Origin: CAMLQK01 sp035690865
Lineage (GTDB): Bacteria; Patescibacteriota; Saccharimonadia; Saccharimonadales; UBA4665
Length of the DNA: 64,000 nucleotides
Direction: 5' to 3'
Assembly: GCA_035690865.1 (NCBI GenBank)
Contig: DASSKE010000004.1
Location: 186,001-250,000 of the forward strand
Shown: positions 9,088 through 15,997 of the stretch, in pieces
Numbering within the stretch: position 1 is the first letter of the stretch
Layout: each line of letters begins with the position of its first letter
The notes under the pieces: model-generated
The model's database searches: none
What the model was told of the DNA's origin: nothing
The model's input: the letters and a program-made list of their open reading frames with translations, nothing else
Made by a program: the position numbers and the translations under genes

Positions 9088-9118
9088 AAATCCGAGCCAT
9101 TTTTGACTCGGATTTTTC
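9088..9118 (+). terminator. Hairpin terminator in module A
   Basis: Nine-base perfect arms (AAATCCGAG at 9088-9096, CTCGGATTT at 9107-9115) enclose a 10-base loop and run into a T tract. Confidence 0.7.
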
Positions 9119-9169
9119 ATGTCCTGAAATATTTTCTATTTGCTTGCAAATCTTCACCCCTGTAAAAAA

Positions 9170-9183
9170 GTTCGAGTCCTGTC
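9170..9183 (+). repeat. 14-bp partial copy of the tRNA-Trp T-arm
   Basis: GTTCGAGTCCTGTC matches 8851-8864 of the tRNA exactly, then diverges. It sits about 60 bp before the Nudix gene. Confidence 0.8.
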
Positions 9184-9216
9184 ACCCTCCCAGACTGTCG
9201 ATGTTCGAACTCAATC

Positions 9217-9225
9217 TGTTATGAT
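9217..9225 (+). promoter_or_regulatory. Extended -10 promoter, leaderless start
   Basis: TGT-TATGAT ends 6 nt before the ATG at 9232. No clear -35 is present. Confidence 0.65.
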
Positions 9226-9231
9226 GTATTT

Positions 9232-9630
9232 ATGAACGAACCATGCTTTTACCGTGTCAGCGTCAAAGGAACCGTTATTGACGAACAAGGTTACATCTTG
9301 CTTGCTCGTGAAAGTAATGGCACGTGGGACATGCTGGGTGGTGGTCTCGATCACAACGAGGATCCTATTGCTTGTCTCAAACGTGAAATTCAGGAAGAAA
9401 CCGGCCTAACCGTAGTAAAAGTTTGGCCAGAGCCGAAGTATTTCATTACGGCCCATAAGCCAGCAAACGACATCTATATCGCGAATGTTGTGTACCAGAT
9501 TGAGCTTGAAAATCTTGATTTTACACCGTCCGACGAGTGCCAGGAGCTTCGATTCTTCAGTGCTCAAGAAATGGGCGAGCTTCAACTGCCGCCAAACGTC
9601 CAGGCGCTTATCTCCAGGATGGAGCTGTAA
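9232..9630 (+). CDS. Nudix hydrolase
   Basis: The 132-residue protein carries a complete Nudix box, G-x5-E-x7-REIQEETGL, preceded by WDMLGGG. Nudix enzymes hydrolyse nucleoside diphosphates linked to another moiety; the substrate cannot be told from this sequence. It is the first gene of the tRNA-Trp island. Its stop overlaps the start of the C39-like gene (TAATG), so the two are translationally coupled. A leaderless extended -10 promoter precedes it. Confidence 0.92.
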   Translation: MNEPCFYRVSVKGTVIDEQGYILLARESNGTWDMLGGGLDHNEDPIACLKREIQEETGLTVVKVWPEPKYFITAHKPANDIYIANVVYQIELENLDFTPSDECQELRFFSAQEMGELQLPPNVQALISRMEL

Positions 9631-10265
9631 TGATTGCCCGTCAAGTTCCATTTGTACAAAACCCTGATGACCGTTGTGTGCCGGCAACAATCGGTATGGT
9701 TTTGGGCTACTTTATGCCCGAAAAACATTTTAGTATGGCCGAGCTAGAAAAGATTTGCGGCTACCAAAAAGGCCGAGGCACCTGGCCAGCTGAGTTCATG
9801 CTTAATCTTGCGGACATGGGCTTTCAGGTTCATTGGATCGAAGATTTCGACCATGAGCAATTTGTTGAAGATCCAAAGAAATATCTGCGTTCAATTTTGA
9901 ACGACGAAGCATACGAATGGCAAGTAACGCACAGCGATCTGGCACAAGAAGCTGCGCGCATGAAGCAGTATATGGCGAAGGGCTTGCCACTCGAAAAACG
10001 CCAGGGTACCCACGATGATGTTAAACAATTCTTAGACGATGGATGGCTTGTTCGCCTAGAAGTAAACGCTCGAACGTTAAGTAATAAACCTGGTTATGAT
10101 GGCCACTCCATTTTGGTAATTGGCTATACTGACGATCAAGTTGTCATCCACAATCCTGATGGCGATAGTGGTAACAAACCCGCCCAGCATGTGACATGGG
10201 AGTTACTTGATAAAGCTTGGAAAGAATTCGGCGGCTCGTACTCGCTCTATGCATTTAAGCGTTAA
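9630..10265 (+). CDS. C39-like cysteine peptidase-fold protein
   Basis: The first 25 residues show the catalytic cysteine region of the C39-like fold (PDDRCVPATIG, Cys16). The C-terminal part has the histidine motif YDGHSILVIGY and, about 15 residues later, HNPDGD with the third catalytic residue. At 211 residues this is a stand-alone domain without a transporter or membrane segment, and no signal peptide is seen. Peptidase_C39_2 proteins cleave peptides or act on small amide substrates. The start is the ATG that overlaps the Nudix stop. It is flanked on both sides by the repeat modules, so the Nudix-C39 pair behaves like one cassette. Confidence 0.8.
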   Translation: MIARQVPFVQNPDDRCVPATIGMVLGYFMPEKHFSMAELEKICGYQKGRGTWPAEFMLNLADMGFQVHWIEDFDHEQFVEDPKKYLRSILNDEAYEWQVTHSDLAQEAARMKQYMAKGLPLEKRQGTHDDVKQFLDDGWLVRLEVNARTLSNKPGYDGHSILVIGYTDDQVVIHNPDGDSGNKPAQHVTWELLDKAWKEFGGSYSLYAFKR

Positions 10266-10336
10266 TTTACCTCTGTTAAATGTTTGAACTTAGTACGCTT
10301 AGGACTGCCACGAAGAAATAACAGAGGTCAAACCTC

Positions 10337-10366
10337 AAAATCCGAGTAAATCAACGCTCGGATTTT
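10337..10366 (+). terminator. Hairpin terminator in module B
   Basis: Arms AAAATCCGAG (10337-10346) and CTCGGATTTT (10357-10366) pair perfectly and end in T residues. Confidence 0.7.
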
Positions 10367-10390
10367 CTATTTTCACCTCTGTAAAATCTA

Positions 10391-10409
10391 GTTCGAGTCC
10401 TGTCTCCCC
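10391..10409 (+). repeat. 19-bp copy of the tRNA-Trp 3' region
   Basis: This matches tRNA positions 8851-8869 exactly and then runs into a C/T tract instead of the CCA end. Confidence 0.85.
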
Positions 10410-10427
10410 CTTTTTTTCTGGAGGAGA

Positions 10428-10994
10428 CTAACGAAGTCTGGCTAATATATGAGCGTCAAGAAATCCGCGATCACTCTCAGGATCATCGGTCAAGCGAGCA
10501 AATACTTGAAACCCAGCTTGGGTGATTATTGCAGCTAGCTCGTCAACGGGCCAGCTATAAGCTGGTGTAACCTTGTGGTCAAACGGCACAACATCCAACT
10601 CCTCGGTCGCAAAAAATGAAACCATTAGTAAACCACCAGATGAGAGTGCTCGTGCCTGCTCATTAAATAACGCCGGCAATTCTTTTGGTGGCGTGTGGAT
10701 CATTGAGTAGTGAGCCACTATACCTCCCAAGGTGCAGTCATCTACTGGCAAAGCTTCCATACTCGCTACATTAAAATATAACCCTGGATGAGAACGCTTA
10801 GCGTGCTCAATCATAGCGGGAGAAATATCAAACCCAAAAGCCTCTAGTCCTAATTCCTGTAGCAAGGCTGTAATATGTCCCGGACCACATCCAACATCTG
10901 CTACTTTGAGGTTGCCAGATTTAATCACAAGCTCAGCAAACACATTCAACATAGAGCGAGTAAACGGCTGTTCTTCTAGCCCTGGCTCAACCAA
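10428..10994 (-). CDS. Class I SAM-dependent methyltransferase, 5'-truncated
   Basis: Motif I (VADVGCGPGHI) is the SAM-binding loop. FGFDISPAMIE is motif II, and LPVDDCTLGGIVAHYS with the following helix is motif III/IV. These proteins usually begin with 25-40 further residues (a YD..A..Y segment) before the point where this one starts. Here an in-frame TGA lies only one codon before the first possible start, a TTG at 10994. The gene therefore seems to have lost its 5' end, consistent with its position beside an integration scar. It may be a pseudogene or a shortened active protein. The substrate is unknown. Confidence 0.7.
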   Translation of the reverse strand: MVEPGLEEQPFTRSMLNVFAELVIKSGNLKVADVGCGPGHITALLQELGLEAFGFDISPAMIEHAKRSHPGLYFNVASMEALPVDDCTLGGIVAHYSMIHTPPKELPALFNEQARALSSGGLLMVSFFATEELDVVPFDHKVTPAYSWPVDELAAIITQAGFQVFARLTDDPESDRGFLDAHILARLR

Positions 10995-11039
10995 AACTCA
11001 GCCAGAAAGTTGATGATGGATACAGGTGTCTAGGTGCCC

Positions 11040-11663
11040 CTAAAACACATGGCGTCGTAAGGTATCCAAGACTTTAGCGCCGAGTGGTCTTTTCAGTTTT
11101 GGGAACAATGGCGGGTCTTGCTCCTGTGCCGTCCGCAAGACGTGCTCCCGACTAACGTACCCTAGGGACCGTATCTCAGCCTTGTCATCGATAGAAGGCA
11201 TTAGGGGAAAGGCCCTGTGCGCAGCATAGCCTAATTTAGTGGTTTCCCAATCGTAAACTGCTAGGTGCAAGAAGTGCGTAGTCATTCCGTGGCCACCTTG
11301 ATAGCGCTCATTTCTAAAAAAACTTACCGCATATAAGGCCGAGCCGCCAAGCCGCTGCACCGCCTCCATGCGCTCTTCCTCTCTTGGCAATTCAGTGTAG
11401 TGTGGGGAACCTCCGTATAGAGGGTGTCTAGCATAGGCGTCCATGACTTTTCTTATCTTACGAGGAGAGCCGACGTAAATACTGTAGTCTGGCCTAACTA
11501 ATTGTTCGCGGGTAGGAAATACTATGGGATAGTCGTCATTTGCTTCTGGTGGAATGCTAAAGGCGGTGGGATTGAGTATCGCCTCAGGTACGATACTGTG
11601 ATCTATAAAGTCGAAAGAAGGTGCTGCTTCAAGGGCGGCATTAACCTGGGCGTCGTATTTCAT
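11040..11663 (-). CDS. Hypothetical protein, paralogue of the gene at 12506 (HExxH absent)
   Basis: This unrecognised protein has about 207 residues. It aligns by eye with the product of 12506-13051: an N-terminal helix ending in AAPS/QAPS, an LYGGSPHYTELPREEERMEA region, a YAVSFF strand, PLMPSIDDKAEIRSLGYVS near the end, and a C-terminal proline-rich tail. Where the paralogue has HETDH, this one has REEER, so any zinc site is lost. I chose the ATG at 11663 because it matches the paralogue's N-terminus; the frame is open to 11744. A TATAAT lies upstream and would give a leader of about 50 nt. Confidence 0.65.
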   Translation of the reverse strand: MKYDAQVNAALEAAPSFDFIDHSIVPEAILNPTAFSIPPEANDDYPIVFPTREQLVRPDYSIYVGSPRKIRKVMDAYARHPLYGGSPHYTELPREEERMEAVQRLGGSALYAVSFFRNERYQGGHGMTTHFLHLAVYDWETTKLGYAAHRAFPLMPSIDDKAEIRSLGYVSREHVLRTAQEQDPPLFPKLKRPLGAKVLDTLRRHVF

Positions 11664-11831
11664 TATAGACGCCCCTGTTGCGGTACTCTCATTACGAGAT
11701 AAGCCTTTGTTCTCATTGTGCATATTATACCACTTTTCATGCATATCGTCACAGAGACTCCCGGCGGCAAATTACATAACTTTAAAAGCTTGGGCAATAA
11801 GTATGCATAAGACTGTAGCCGTAATCTACGA

Positions 11832-11840
11832 TGCTATAAT
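11832..11840 (+). promoter_or_regulatory. Extended -10 promoter
   Basis: TGC-TATAAT ends 8 nt before the ATG at 11849, predicting a leaderless or near-leaderless transcript. Confidence 0.6.
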
Positions 11841-11848
11841 AAAGCCAC

Positions 11849-12394
11849 ATGACTATAAAAACGTTCCCGCAAAAGCCTTTTACAAAATACTCGCTCAAAA
11901 CCTATAGCCAAGCATTGCTGGCACTGGTTGTACTTACGCCTCTACTGGCAGTACTGATGGTAAACCAAAATATCGAAAGTCCGGGGCTATTCTTTGGCGG
12001 CCTTGCCGCATATCTTATTATTTTTGTGGCAGTTGGTTGGCGTTTTGAGTTATGGCGCGCTCAGCGCTTCTTTAACAAGACGTTCATGGCAAAGTTTTCG
12101 TTAGGTAGGGCATTTGCGTATGCGTGGCTGGATATTATTTTAGGTACTTTTATTGGCATGCTCACTATAGGTTGGGTTATTACACTCGTCCGTAATATTT
12201 TGATTTATCCCGTTTCTGAATGGGGTCATCCGTATCCTGATCTTTCATGGGGCGGCCCAACATGGCAAGGCGCTGTAGCGCTTCATACCGGCTCTGCAAT
12301 TCTATCAATTTTCCTTATACCATGGGTTTTATCATGGTTAGTCGGGCTCCATATGCAGCTTATTACCAGACTCATGGTTCGAGAGAAGTCCTGA
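11849..12394 (+). CDS. Hypothetical multi-pass membrane protein, 181 aa
   Basis: Four hydrophobic helices are visible (about residues 22-42, 47-68, 95-120 and 145-172). The loop between the last two is aromatic and proline-rich. No family is recognised, although small membrane proteins of this layout are common in actinobacteria and Saccharibacteria. The last codons overlap a block resembling the island repeat (GGTTCGAG...CTGCCACGAA), so the 3' end of the gene may have been set by an integration scar. A strong terminator follows. Confidence 0.7.
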   Translation: MTIKTFPQKPFTKYSLKTYSQALLALVVLTPLLAVLMVNQNIESPGLFFGGLAAYLIIFVAVGWRFELWRAQRFFNKTFMAKFSLGRAFAYAWLDIILGTFIGMLTIGWVITLVRNILIYPVSEWGHPYPDLSWGGPTWQGAVALHTGSAILSIFLIPWVLSWLVGLHMQLITRLMVREKS

Positions 12395-12399
12395 CAGGA

Positions 12400-12409
12400 C
12401 TGCCACGAA
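12400..12409 (+). repeat. Third copy of the CTGCCACGAA island motif
   Basis: AGGACTGCCACGAA at 12396-12409 is identical to 10301-10314 and shares CTGCCACGAA with 9042-9051. Each copy lies immediately downstream of a gene or tRNA end and upstream of a terminator. Confidence 0.65.
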
Positions 12410-12418
12410 ATTATCAGC

Positions 12419-12448
12419 AAGTCTACATATACAAATGTAGACTTCTTT
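12419..12448 (+). terminator. Rho-independent terminator
   Basis: A perfect 10-bp stem (AAGTCTACAT against ATGTAGACTT) with a 6-base loop is followed by CTTT. Confidence 0.8.
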
Positions 12449-12493
12449 AGTCATAAAAGAGCTGAATACTGAGAATGGTAAGATTAAGGCTTT

Positions 12494-12499
12494 TATGAT
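12494..12499 (+). promoter_or_regulatory. -10 element, leaderless start
   Basis: TATGAT ends 6 nt before the ATG at 12506. No TGN extension or clear -35 is visible. Confidence 0.45.
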
Positions 12500-12505
12500 A
12501 TATCA

Positions 12506-13051
12506 ATGTGTATGTCAAATAACATCTTCAACCGAGTAGAGCGGGCTATCGATCAGGCTCCCAGCATTTCTGTATCACGTGCTGACTTAAACGCAGGTTT
12601 AGTGCTTCCAGTGAGTGAGAATATCTATGCCAGCACCCCTTCCGATTTTGAAGAGATAATGAGGGCCTTGGCGGCGCAAAGACCTGGCCTATATAGTGAG
12701 ACTACCCTAGCGGAAGTTGTCGAACATGAAACAGATCATGCGCGTGCCGCAGAAAGGATTGGTGTGGTAGGTCTACGTTTCTCAGTCAGCATATCTAAGC
12801 TCCGTATCCAGGAATCCGGAGAAGAAGGTTTTGCGGCTACGCCTAATTTTACTCCAATGCTGTCACGCGCTTTAACACTTTTAGAAAACGCTGCAATTTG
12901 TGTGTATCCACTAACCCCAAGCCTGGGTGATATGCGAGACCTGAGAGGGTACGGGTATGTGTCTGTTGATCAGGTCGCAGAGGATATTGCCAATCACAAC
13001 TTAAGGCACCCTGACGCGCAACTTCCCTTACCACGCTCTTTTGTGTCGTAG
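12506..13051 (+). CDS. Hypothetical protein with HExxH motif, paralogue of 11040-11663
   Basis: The 181-residue protein has a helix-borne EVVEHETDHARAAE segment (His74, Glu75, His78), which fits the zinc-metallopeptidase HExxH signature. It is followed by a predicted strand (LRFSVSI) and a C-terminal segment (PLTPSLGDMRDLRGYGYVS) shared with the paralogue two genes upstream. No known protease family is recognised. No signal peptide or membrane segment is seen. It lies in the island. Zinc-peptidase activity is inferred from one short motif only. Confidence 0.65.
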   Translation: MCMSNNIFNRVERAIDQAPSISVSRADLNAGLVLPVSENIYASTPSDFEEIMRALAAQRPGLYSETTLAEVVEHETDHARAAERIGVVGLRFSVSISKLRIQESGEEGFAATPNFTPMLSRALTLLENAAICVYPLTPSLGDMRDLRGYGYVSVDQVAEDIANHNLRHPDAQLPLPRSFVS

Positions 13052-13080
13052 TTGAGGTCGGACCCCCTGATAACTCTGGT

Positions 13081-13111
13081 CGGATCCTATCACCTTCCCA
13101 GGGCGTCGAGG
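13081..13111 (+). repeat. Degenerate relative of the island repeat
   Basis: These 31 bases align without gaps to 9173-9203, downstream of the T-arm copy, with about 23 identities including TATCACC/GTCACCC and TCCCAG...GTCGA. It is consistent with an older, decayed copy. Confidence 0.4.
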
Positions 13112-13140
13112 CTATTATATATCTTACGTAGGAGATTATT

Positions 13141-13446
13141 ATGCGAGCCGAACGATTAAGCGAATTTGTTACCGAAATGACAGATTTAGGCGAACAGAAT
13201 GGTGTAACCGTTCGTGTTTTCCCTTCTCAGCTCGAGCAGAATGAGGATGTACACTACATTACAGTAGAATCCCAGCCTCCACTTGCTCCAGCACTCGTGC
13301 TCAATGCTCTACACCGGCTGAAGATTTTACGTGACACCAACCAGAGTCCTGCTGGCCGTTCCTTGCAATTAGGACTTGAGCTGTCAATGCCTGGGAGTTC
13401 TACGACCCCGGGCAGCCTTACTTTCCGTGACCACAATGCACAATAG
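13141..13446 (+). CDS. Small hypothetical protein, 101 aa
   Basis: An AGGAG ribosome-binding site sits 6 nt before the ATG. The protein is soluble, with an N-terminal helix, two predicted strands (GVTVRVFPS and VHYITVES), a helix and a polar serine/threonine-rich tail. No family is recognised. It may belong to the island cargo, as it follows a degenerate repeat copy. Confidence 0.55.
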   Translation: MRAERLSEFVTEMTDLGEQNGVTVRVFPSQLEQNEDVHYITVESQPPLAPALVLNALHRLKILRDTNQSPAGRSLQLGLELSMPGSSTTPGSLTFRDHNAQ

Positions 13447-13638
13447 TAGTGGTTACGTGGCATGTTTGCCAATGGGGATTGGGTAGATACCATTAAAACA
13501 GGAGGTAGAGAATCGATCAGCCGGACGGCCAATGGCGCGGAACCCCCAGTGACAGTGCAGCTGTGTAGGAGTGACTTCTTTGGGCTATCGTGATAAAATC
13601 CCAAGAAGATACAACTATACGATTAGATGGAGCGCTTA

Positions 13639-14856
13639 ATGCCTGTAAACACAGACTCATCTGCAATCGAAGAGGTACTGACTCGTTCAATTGCAGAGAT
13701 ACTTCCCTCAAAAGAAGATTTTAGAAAAACTCTTGCTAGTGGTCGTCGGTTAACTTTTTATGTGGGAATTGACCCAACTGCTGATTACGTACATCTTGGC
13801 CACTCGACAAATTATCTTCTTCTTGAGCGTCTTCACACCATGGGGCACAGAATTATCGTCCTCGTCGGTGACTTTACTGCTATGATTGGCGATCCAAGCG
13901 ACAAAACATCGATGCGCGTGCAGCTGACAGCAGACGAAGTGCAAGAGAATCTCCGCTCATTTAAACAGCAAATTGGCAAGATCCTTAATTTTGAAGACAA
14001 GGAAAATCCGATTGAATTTAAATTTAACTCGGAATGGCTCTCGAAACTTACTTTCGCCGATGCAGTTGAGCTTGCATCCAATTTTACTGTTCAGCAAATG
14101 ACAGAACGTGACGCATTTAAGAAGCGTCTAGCCGCCGAAAAGCCGTTATTTGTGCACGAGTTCTTCTACCCTCTTATGCAAGGGTACGATTCTGTAGCGC
14201 TTGACGTTGATGCGGAGATTGGTGGTACCGACCAGACTTTTAACATGCTTGCTGGCCGCACACTATTGAAGCGTATTAAGAATAAAGAAAAGTTTGTCAT
14301 TACGACGACGCTTCTCGAAAATCCAGAGACGGGCGAGAAGCTTATGAGTAAAAGTCTTGGGACAGGAGTTGGGCTTGACGAATCGGCCAAGTCAATGTTT
14401 ATCAAGACCATGCAACTTGCGGATCCTGGCATATTGCAAGTTTTCATTGACTGTACCCGGTTGAGTCTCGACGAGATTGACGTCTATCGTGAGCGACTTG
14501 GAGCAGGTGAAAATCCTCGTGATATTAAGCTTGAGCTCGCGACTGAAGTAGTCCGTATGTACCATGGTGAAGAAGCTGCGCAAAAGGCGCGACAGGACTG
14601 GTTATCGGAAGTTAGTCAAAAGGCTGTAGCTGATGACATCCAAAGTCTTACTGTTTCAAATCCTTTGAATTTGATAGATGTCATTGCTGGCGCTGGCGCC
14701 ACTGATAGTAAAAGCAACGCGCGCCGACTTATTATGCAAGGCGCTGTTCGCTTGAACGACACTCGTGTTGAGCCAGACACTGAAGAAATAGTTGCCAAGG
14801 ATGGTGATATTCTCCGAATCGGCAAGAAGCACAGCTTTAAGCTAGAGGTTAACTAG
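13639..14856 (+). CDS. tyrS: Tyrosyl-tRNA synthetase
   Basis: This class I aminoacyl-tRNA synthetase charges tRNA-Tyr. It has the HIGH-equivalent HLGH after a GIDPTADYVHLGH strand, the tyrosine-pocket segment EIGGTDQTFNM, the KMSKS motif as KLMSKS, and a C-terminal S4 RNA-binding domain (NARRLIMQGAVRLN). The length of about 405 residues fits the bacterial enzyme. The start at 13639 is chosen because GGAG lies 6 nt upstream, within the codons that follow the alternative ATG at 13627. It sits among island genes, so it is either the sole chromosomal copy or an acquired extra one. No T-box leader is evident in the 193 bases upstream. Confidence 0.93.
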   Translation: MPVNTDSSAIEEVLTRSIAEILPSKEDFRKTLASGRRLTFYVGIDPTADYVHLGHSTNYLLLERLHTMGHRIIVLVGDFTAMIGDPSDKTSMRVQLTADEVQENLRSFKQQIGKILNFEDKENPIEFKFNSEWLSKLTFADAVELASNFTVQQMTERDAFKKRLAAEKPLFVHEFFYPLMQGYDSVALDVDAEIGGTDQTFNMLAGRTLLKRIKNKEKFVITTTLLENPETGEKLMSKSLGTGVGLDESAKSMFIKTMQLADPGILQVFIDCTRLSLDEIDVYRERLGAGENPRDIKLELATEVVRMYHGEEAAQKARQDWLSEVSQKAVADDIQSLTVSNPLNLIDVIAGAGATDSKSNARRLIMQGAVRLNDTRVEPDTEEIVAKDGDILRIGKKHSFKLEVN

Positions 14857-14862
14857 GCATAG

Positions 14863-14888
14863 ACCGAATGTCGAGAGTCGGCGGTGCC
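14863..14888 (+). repeat. Copy of a left-junction segment downstream of tyrS
   Basis: These 26 bases match 8939-8964 at 21 positions, including GTCGAGA and TCGGC. Both lie directly downstream of a translation-related gene (tRNA-Trp and TyrRS). Confidence 0.45.
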
Positions 14889-14914
14889 ATCCCAGTCGGC
14901 CCTGACATGGTTCA

Positions 14915-14943
14915 TTGACACCTGAGGCAGCCTTGGGTAGAAT
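14915..14943 (+). promoter_or_regulatory. Consensus promoter, leaderless start
   Basis: A perfect -35 TTGACA (14915-14920), a 17-bp spacer and the -10 TAGAAT (14938-14943) are followed by 6 nt and the ATG at 14950. Transcription would begin on or within a base or two of the start codon. Confidence 0.8.
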
Positions 14944-14949
14944 TGCACA

Positions 14950-15465
14950 ATGTCTTCAGTACTAGAAAAGTTACAAGCCTCAAGTAGCACGGGTGAACGT
15001 CTGTTTTATGGCTGCCCGCTCTCACTCGATCAACTGGACGAAGTTGACATGCCTGACGGTAGACAGATAAAAGCAGTTAGGCCTGCAATCCCCCGCAACT
15101 TTAATAAAGCTCTAGGCAAATTTGAACCACATAGTGCGTTTCCTGTGGTATGTGCCTCGCGTTCTTTGCCGGTAAGCTCATTGCACCGTGCCTTATGCCA
15201 TCCTGCTAATCATCAAGAGGTACCGCCTGATAGGCGTGGCCACGGAATTAACGCATTGGGCCAGCTTATTATTACGGCTGAACTTCTTGAAAGTGTGCGG
15301 AATAGTGACTTTGTTTCGTATGTTCATGAGTTACGATTCCAAGCTCCACCGTTTGAACAATTCTCAGCCGAAATAGACGAATGGCGTTCACCCTTGCCAG
15401 CAGAAATCGAATACACATACGAAGTAACGGGCGCTGACCTAACGTACCCTGTTTTGATCCGATAA
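14950..15465 (+). CDS. Hypothetical protein, 171 aa
   Basis: No family is recognised. The protein is soluble. The segment AFPVVCASRSLPVSSLHRAL could be the 'address' loop of a small alpha/beta fold, and the C-terminal half is acidic. It is transcribed from the best promoter in the island, with a consensus -35, 17-bp spacing and a -10 six bases before the ATG. It has no ribosome-binding site, which supports leaderless translation. Confidence 0.6.
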   Translation: MSSVLEKLQASSSTGERLFYGCPLSLDQLDEVDMPDGRQIKAVRPAIPRNFNKALGKFEPHSAFPVVCASRSLPVSSLHRALCHPANHQEVPPDRRGHGINALGQLIITAELLESVRNSDFVSYVHELRFQAPPFEQFSAEIDEWRSPLPAEIEYTYEVTGADLTYPVLIR

Positions 15466-15523
15466 AAAGCTGCCTAAATAATACGGCTGAATCTTCTGTG
15501 AGACTATTAGCTAGAGTCTAAAC

Positions 15524-15532
15524 TGTTATACT
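15524..15532 (+). promoter_or_regulatory. Extended -10 promoter, leaderless start
   Basis: TGT-TATACT ends 6 nt before the ATG at 15539. Confidence 0.65.
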
Positions 15533-15538
15533 GAAGCC

Positions 15539-15994
15539 ATGAAGACCATTCAACGCGAAATTGTATCTGGACTGATCTTTTCTAAAGACGGCAAGCTCCT
15601 TATGGGTATGAAAGACCCCAAGCACGGCGGCGTGTATCCTGATTGCTGGCATATTCCTGGCGGAGGTGTTGAGACAGATGAAACAAAAGAGCAAGCATTG
15701 CAACGCGAAATTTTGGAAGAAACCGGCATTGATATTTCTAGCGCAAAAGTTTCGCTTGCCGATGACCAAGGCTCGGGCCAAACCGAAAAGGTGCTTAAAG
15801 AAACCGGTGAACGCGTACTTTGTACGATGAGATTTAACGTATATCGGATTGATTTGGATACAAGTGCTGAAGAAACGCCGCTAAATCCAAGCGACGATCT
15901 GCCAACACTTGAGTGGGCTCTGCTCGCCAAACTAGGCGACTATACGCTAACACCACCATCAATTTCACTTTTTAAACGCATAGGGATTGTTTAA
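15539..15994 (+). CDS. Nudix hydrolase
   Basis: The protein has 151 residues with a full Nudix box: GGGVETDETKEQALQ followed by REILEETGID. It is close in layout to MutT-like enzymes that remove damaged or regulatory nucleotides, but the substrate cannot be assigned. The N-terminus (IVSGLIFSKDGKLLMG) is the usual first strand. It starts from an extended -10 promoter. The SGNH hydrolase begins three bases after its stop, so the two form an operon. Confidence 0.92.
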   Translation: MKTIQREIVSGLIFSKDGKLLMGMKDPKHGGVYPDCWHIPGGGVETDETKEQALQREILEETGIDISSAKVSLADDQGSGQTEKVLKETGERVLCTMRFNVYRIDLDTSAEETPLNPSDDLPTLEWALLAKLGDYTLTPPSISLFKRIGIV

Positions 15995-15997
15995 TCC

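Larger units (their letters stand above)
9042..9183 (+). repeat. Intergenic module, copy A
   Basis: The module begins with CTGCCACGAAG, then ACAGAGGTC (9071-9079), a terminator hairpin with AAATCCGAG/CTCGGATTT arms, CACCCCTGTAAAA (9155-9167), and GTTCGAGTCCTGTC (9170-9183). The same ordered blocks occur in copy B at 10305-10409, on the other side of the Nudix and C39-like genes. Confidence 0.8.
8875..9231. other. Gene-free left junction of the tRNA-Trp island (357 bp)
   Basis: This is the only long stretch without a gene. In order it holds the tRNA terminator, a GC-rich segment with a 7-bp hairpin at 8952-8968, a 21-bp exact copy of the tRNA 3' end (9027-9047), a conserved intergenic module with a second terminator (9088-9118), a 14-bp copy of the T-arm (9170-9183), and the promoter of the next gene. 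It looks like stacked integration scars. No ORF with coding character was seen. Confidence 0.7.
10305..10409 (+). repeat. Intergenic module, copy B
   Basis: The blocks occur in the same order as copy A: CTGCCACGAAG (10305-10315), ACAGAGGTC (10321-10329), an AAATCCGAG hairpin, CACCTCTGTAAAA (10374-10386), and a 19-bp tRNA T-arm/acceptor copy (10391-10409). It directly follows the C39-like gene. Confidence 0.8.

Noticed and set aside
13447..13638. T-box or other riboswitch leader before tyrS
   Set aside because: The segment has a purine-rich stretch and GGCGCGGAACC, but no T-box consensus or clear specifier stem-loop. An extended -10 about 40 nt before the start fits a short leader better.
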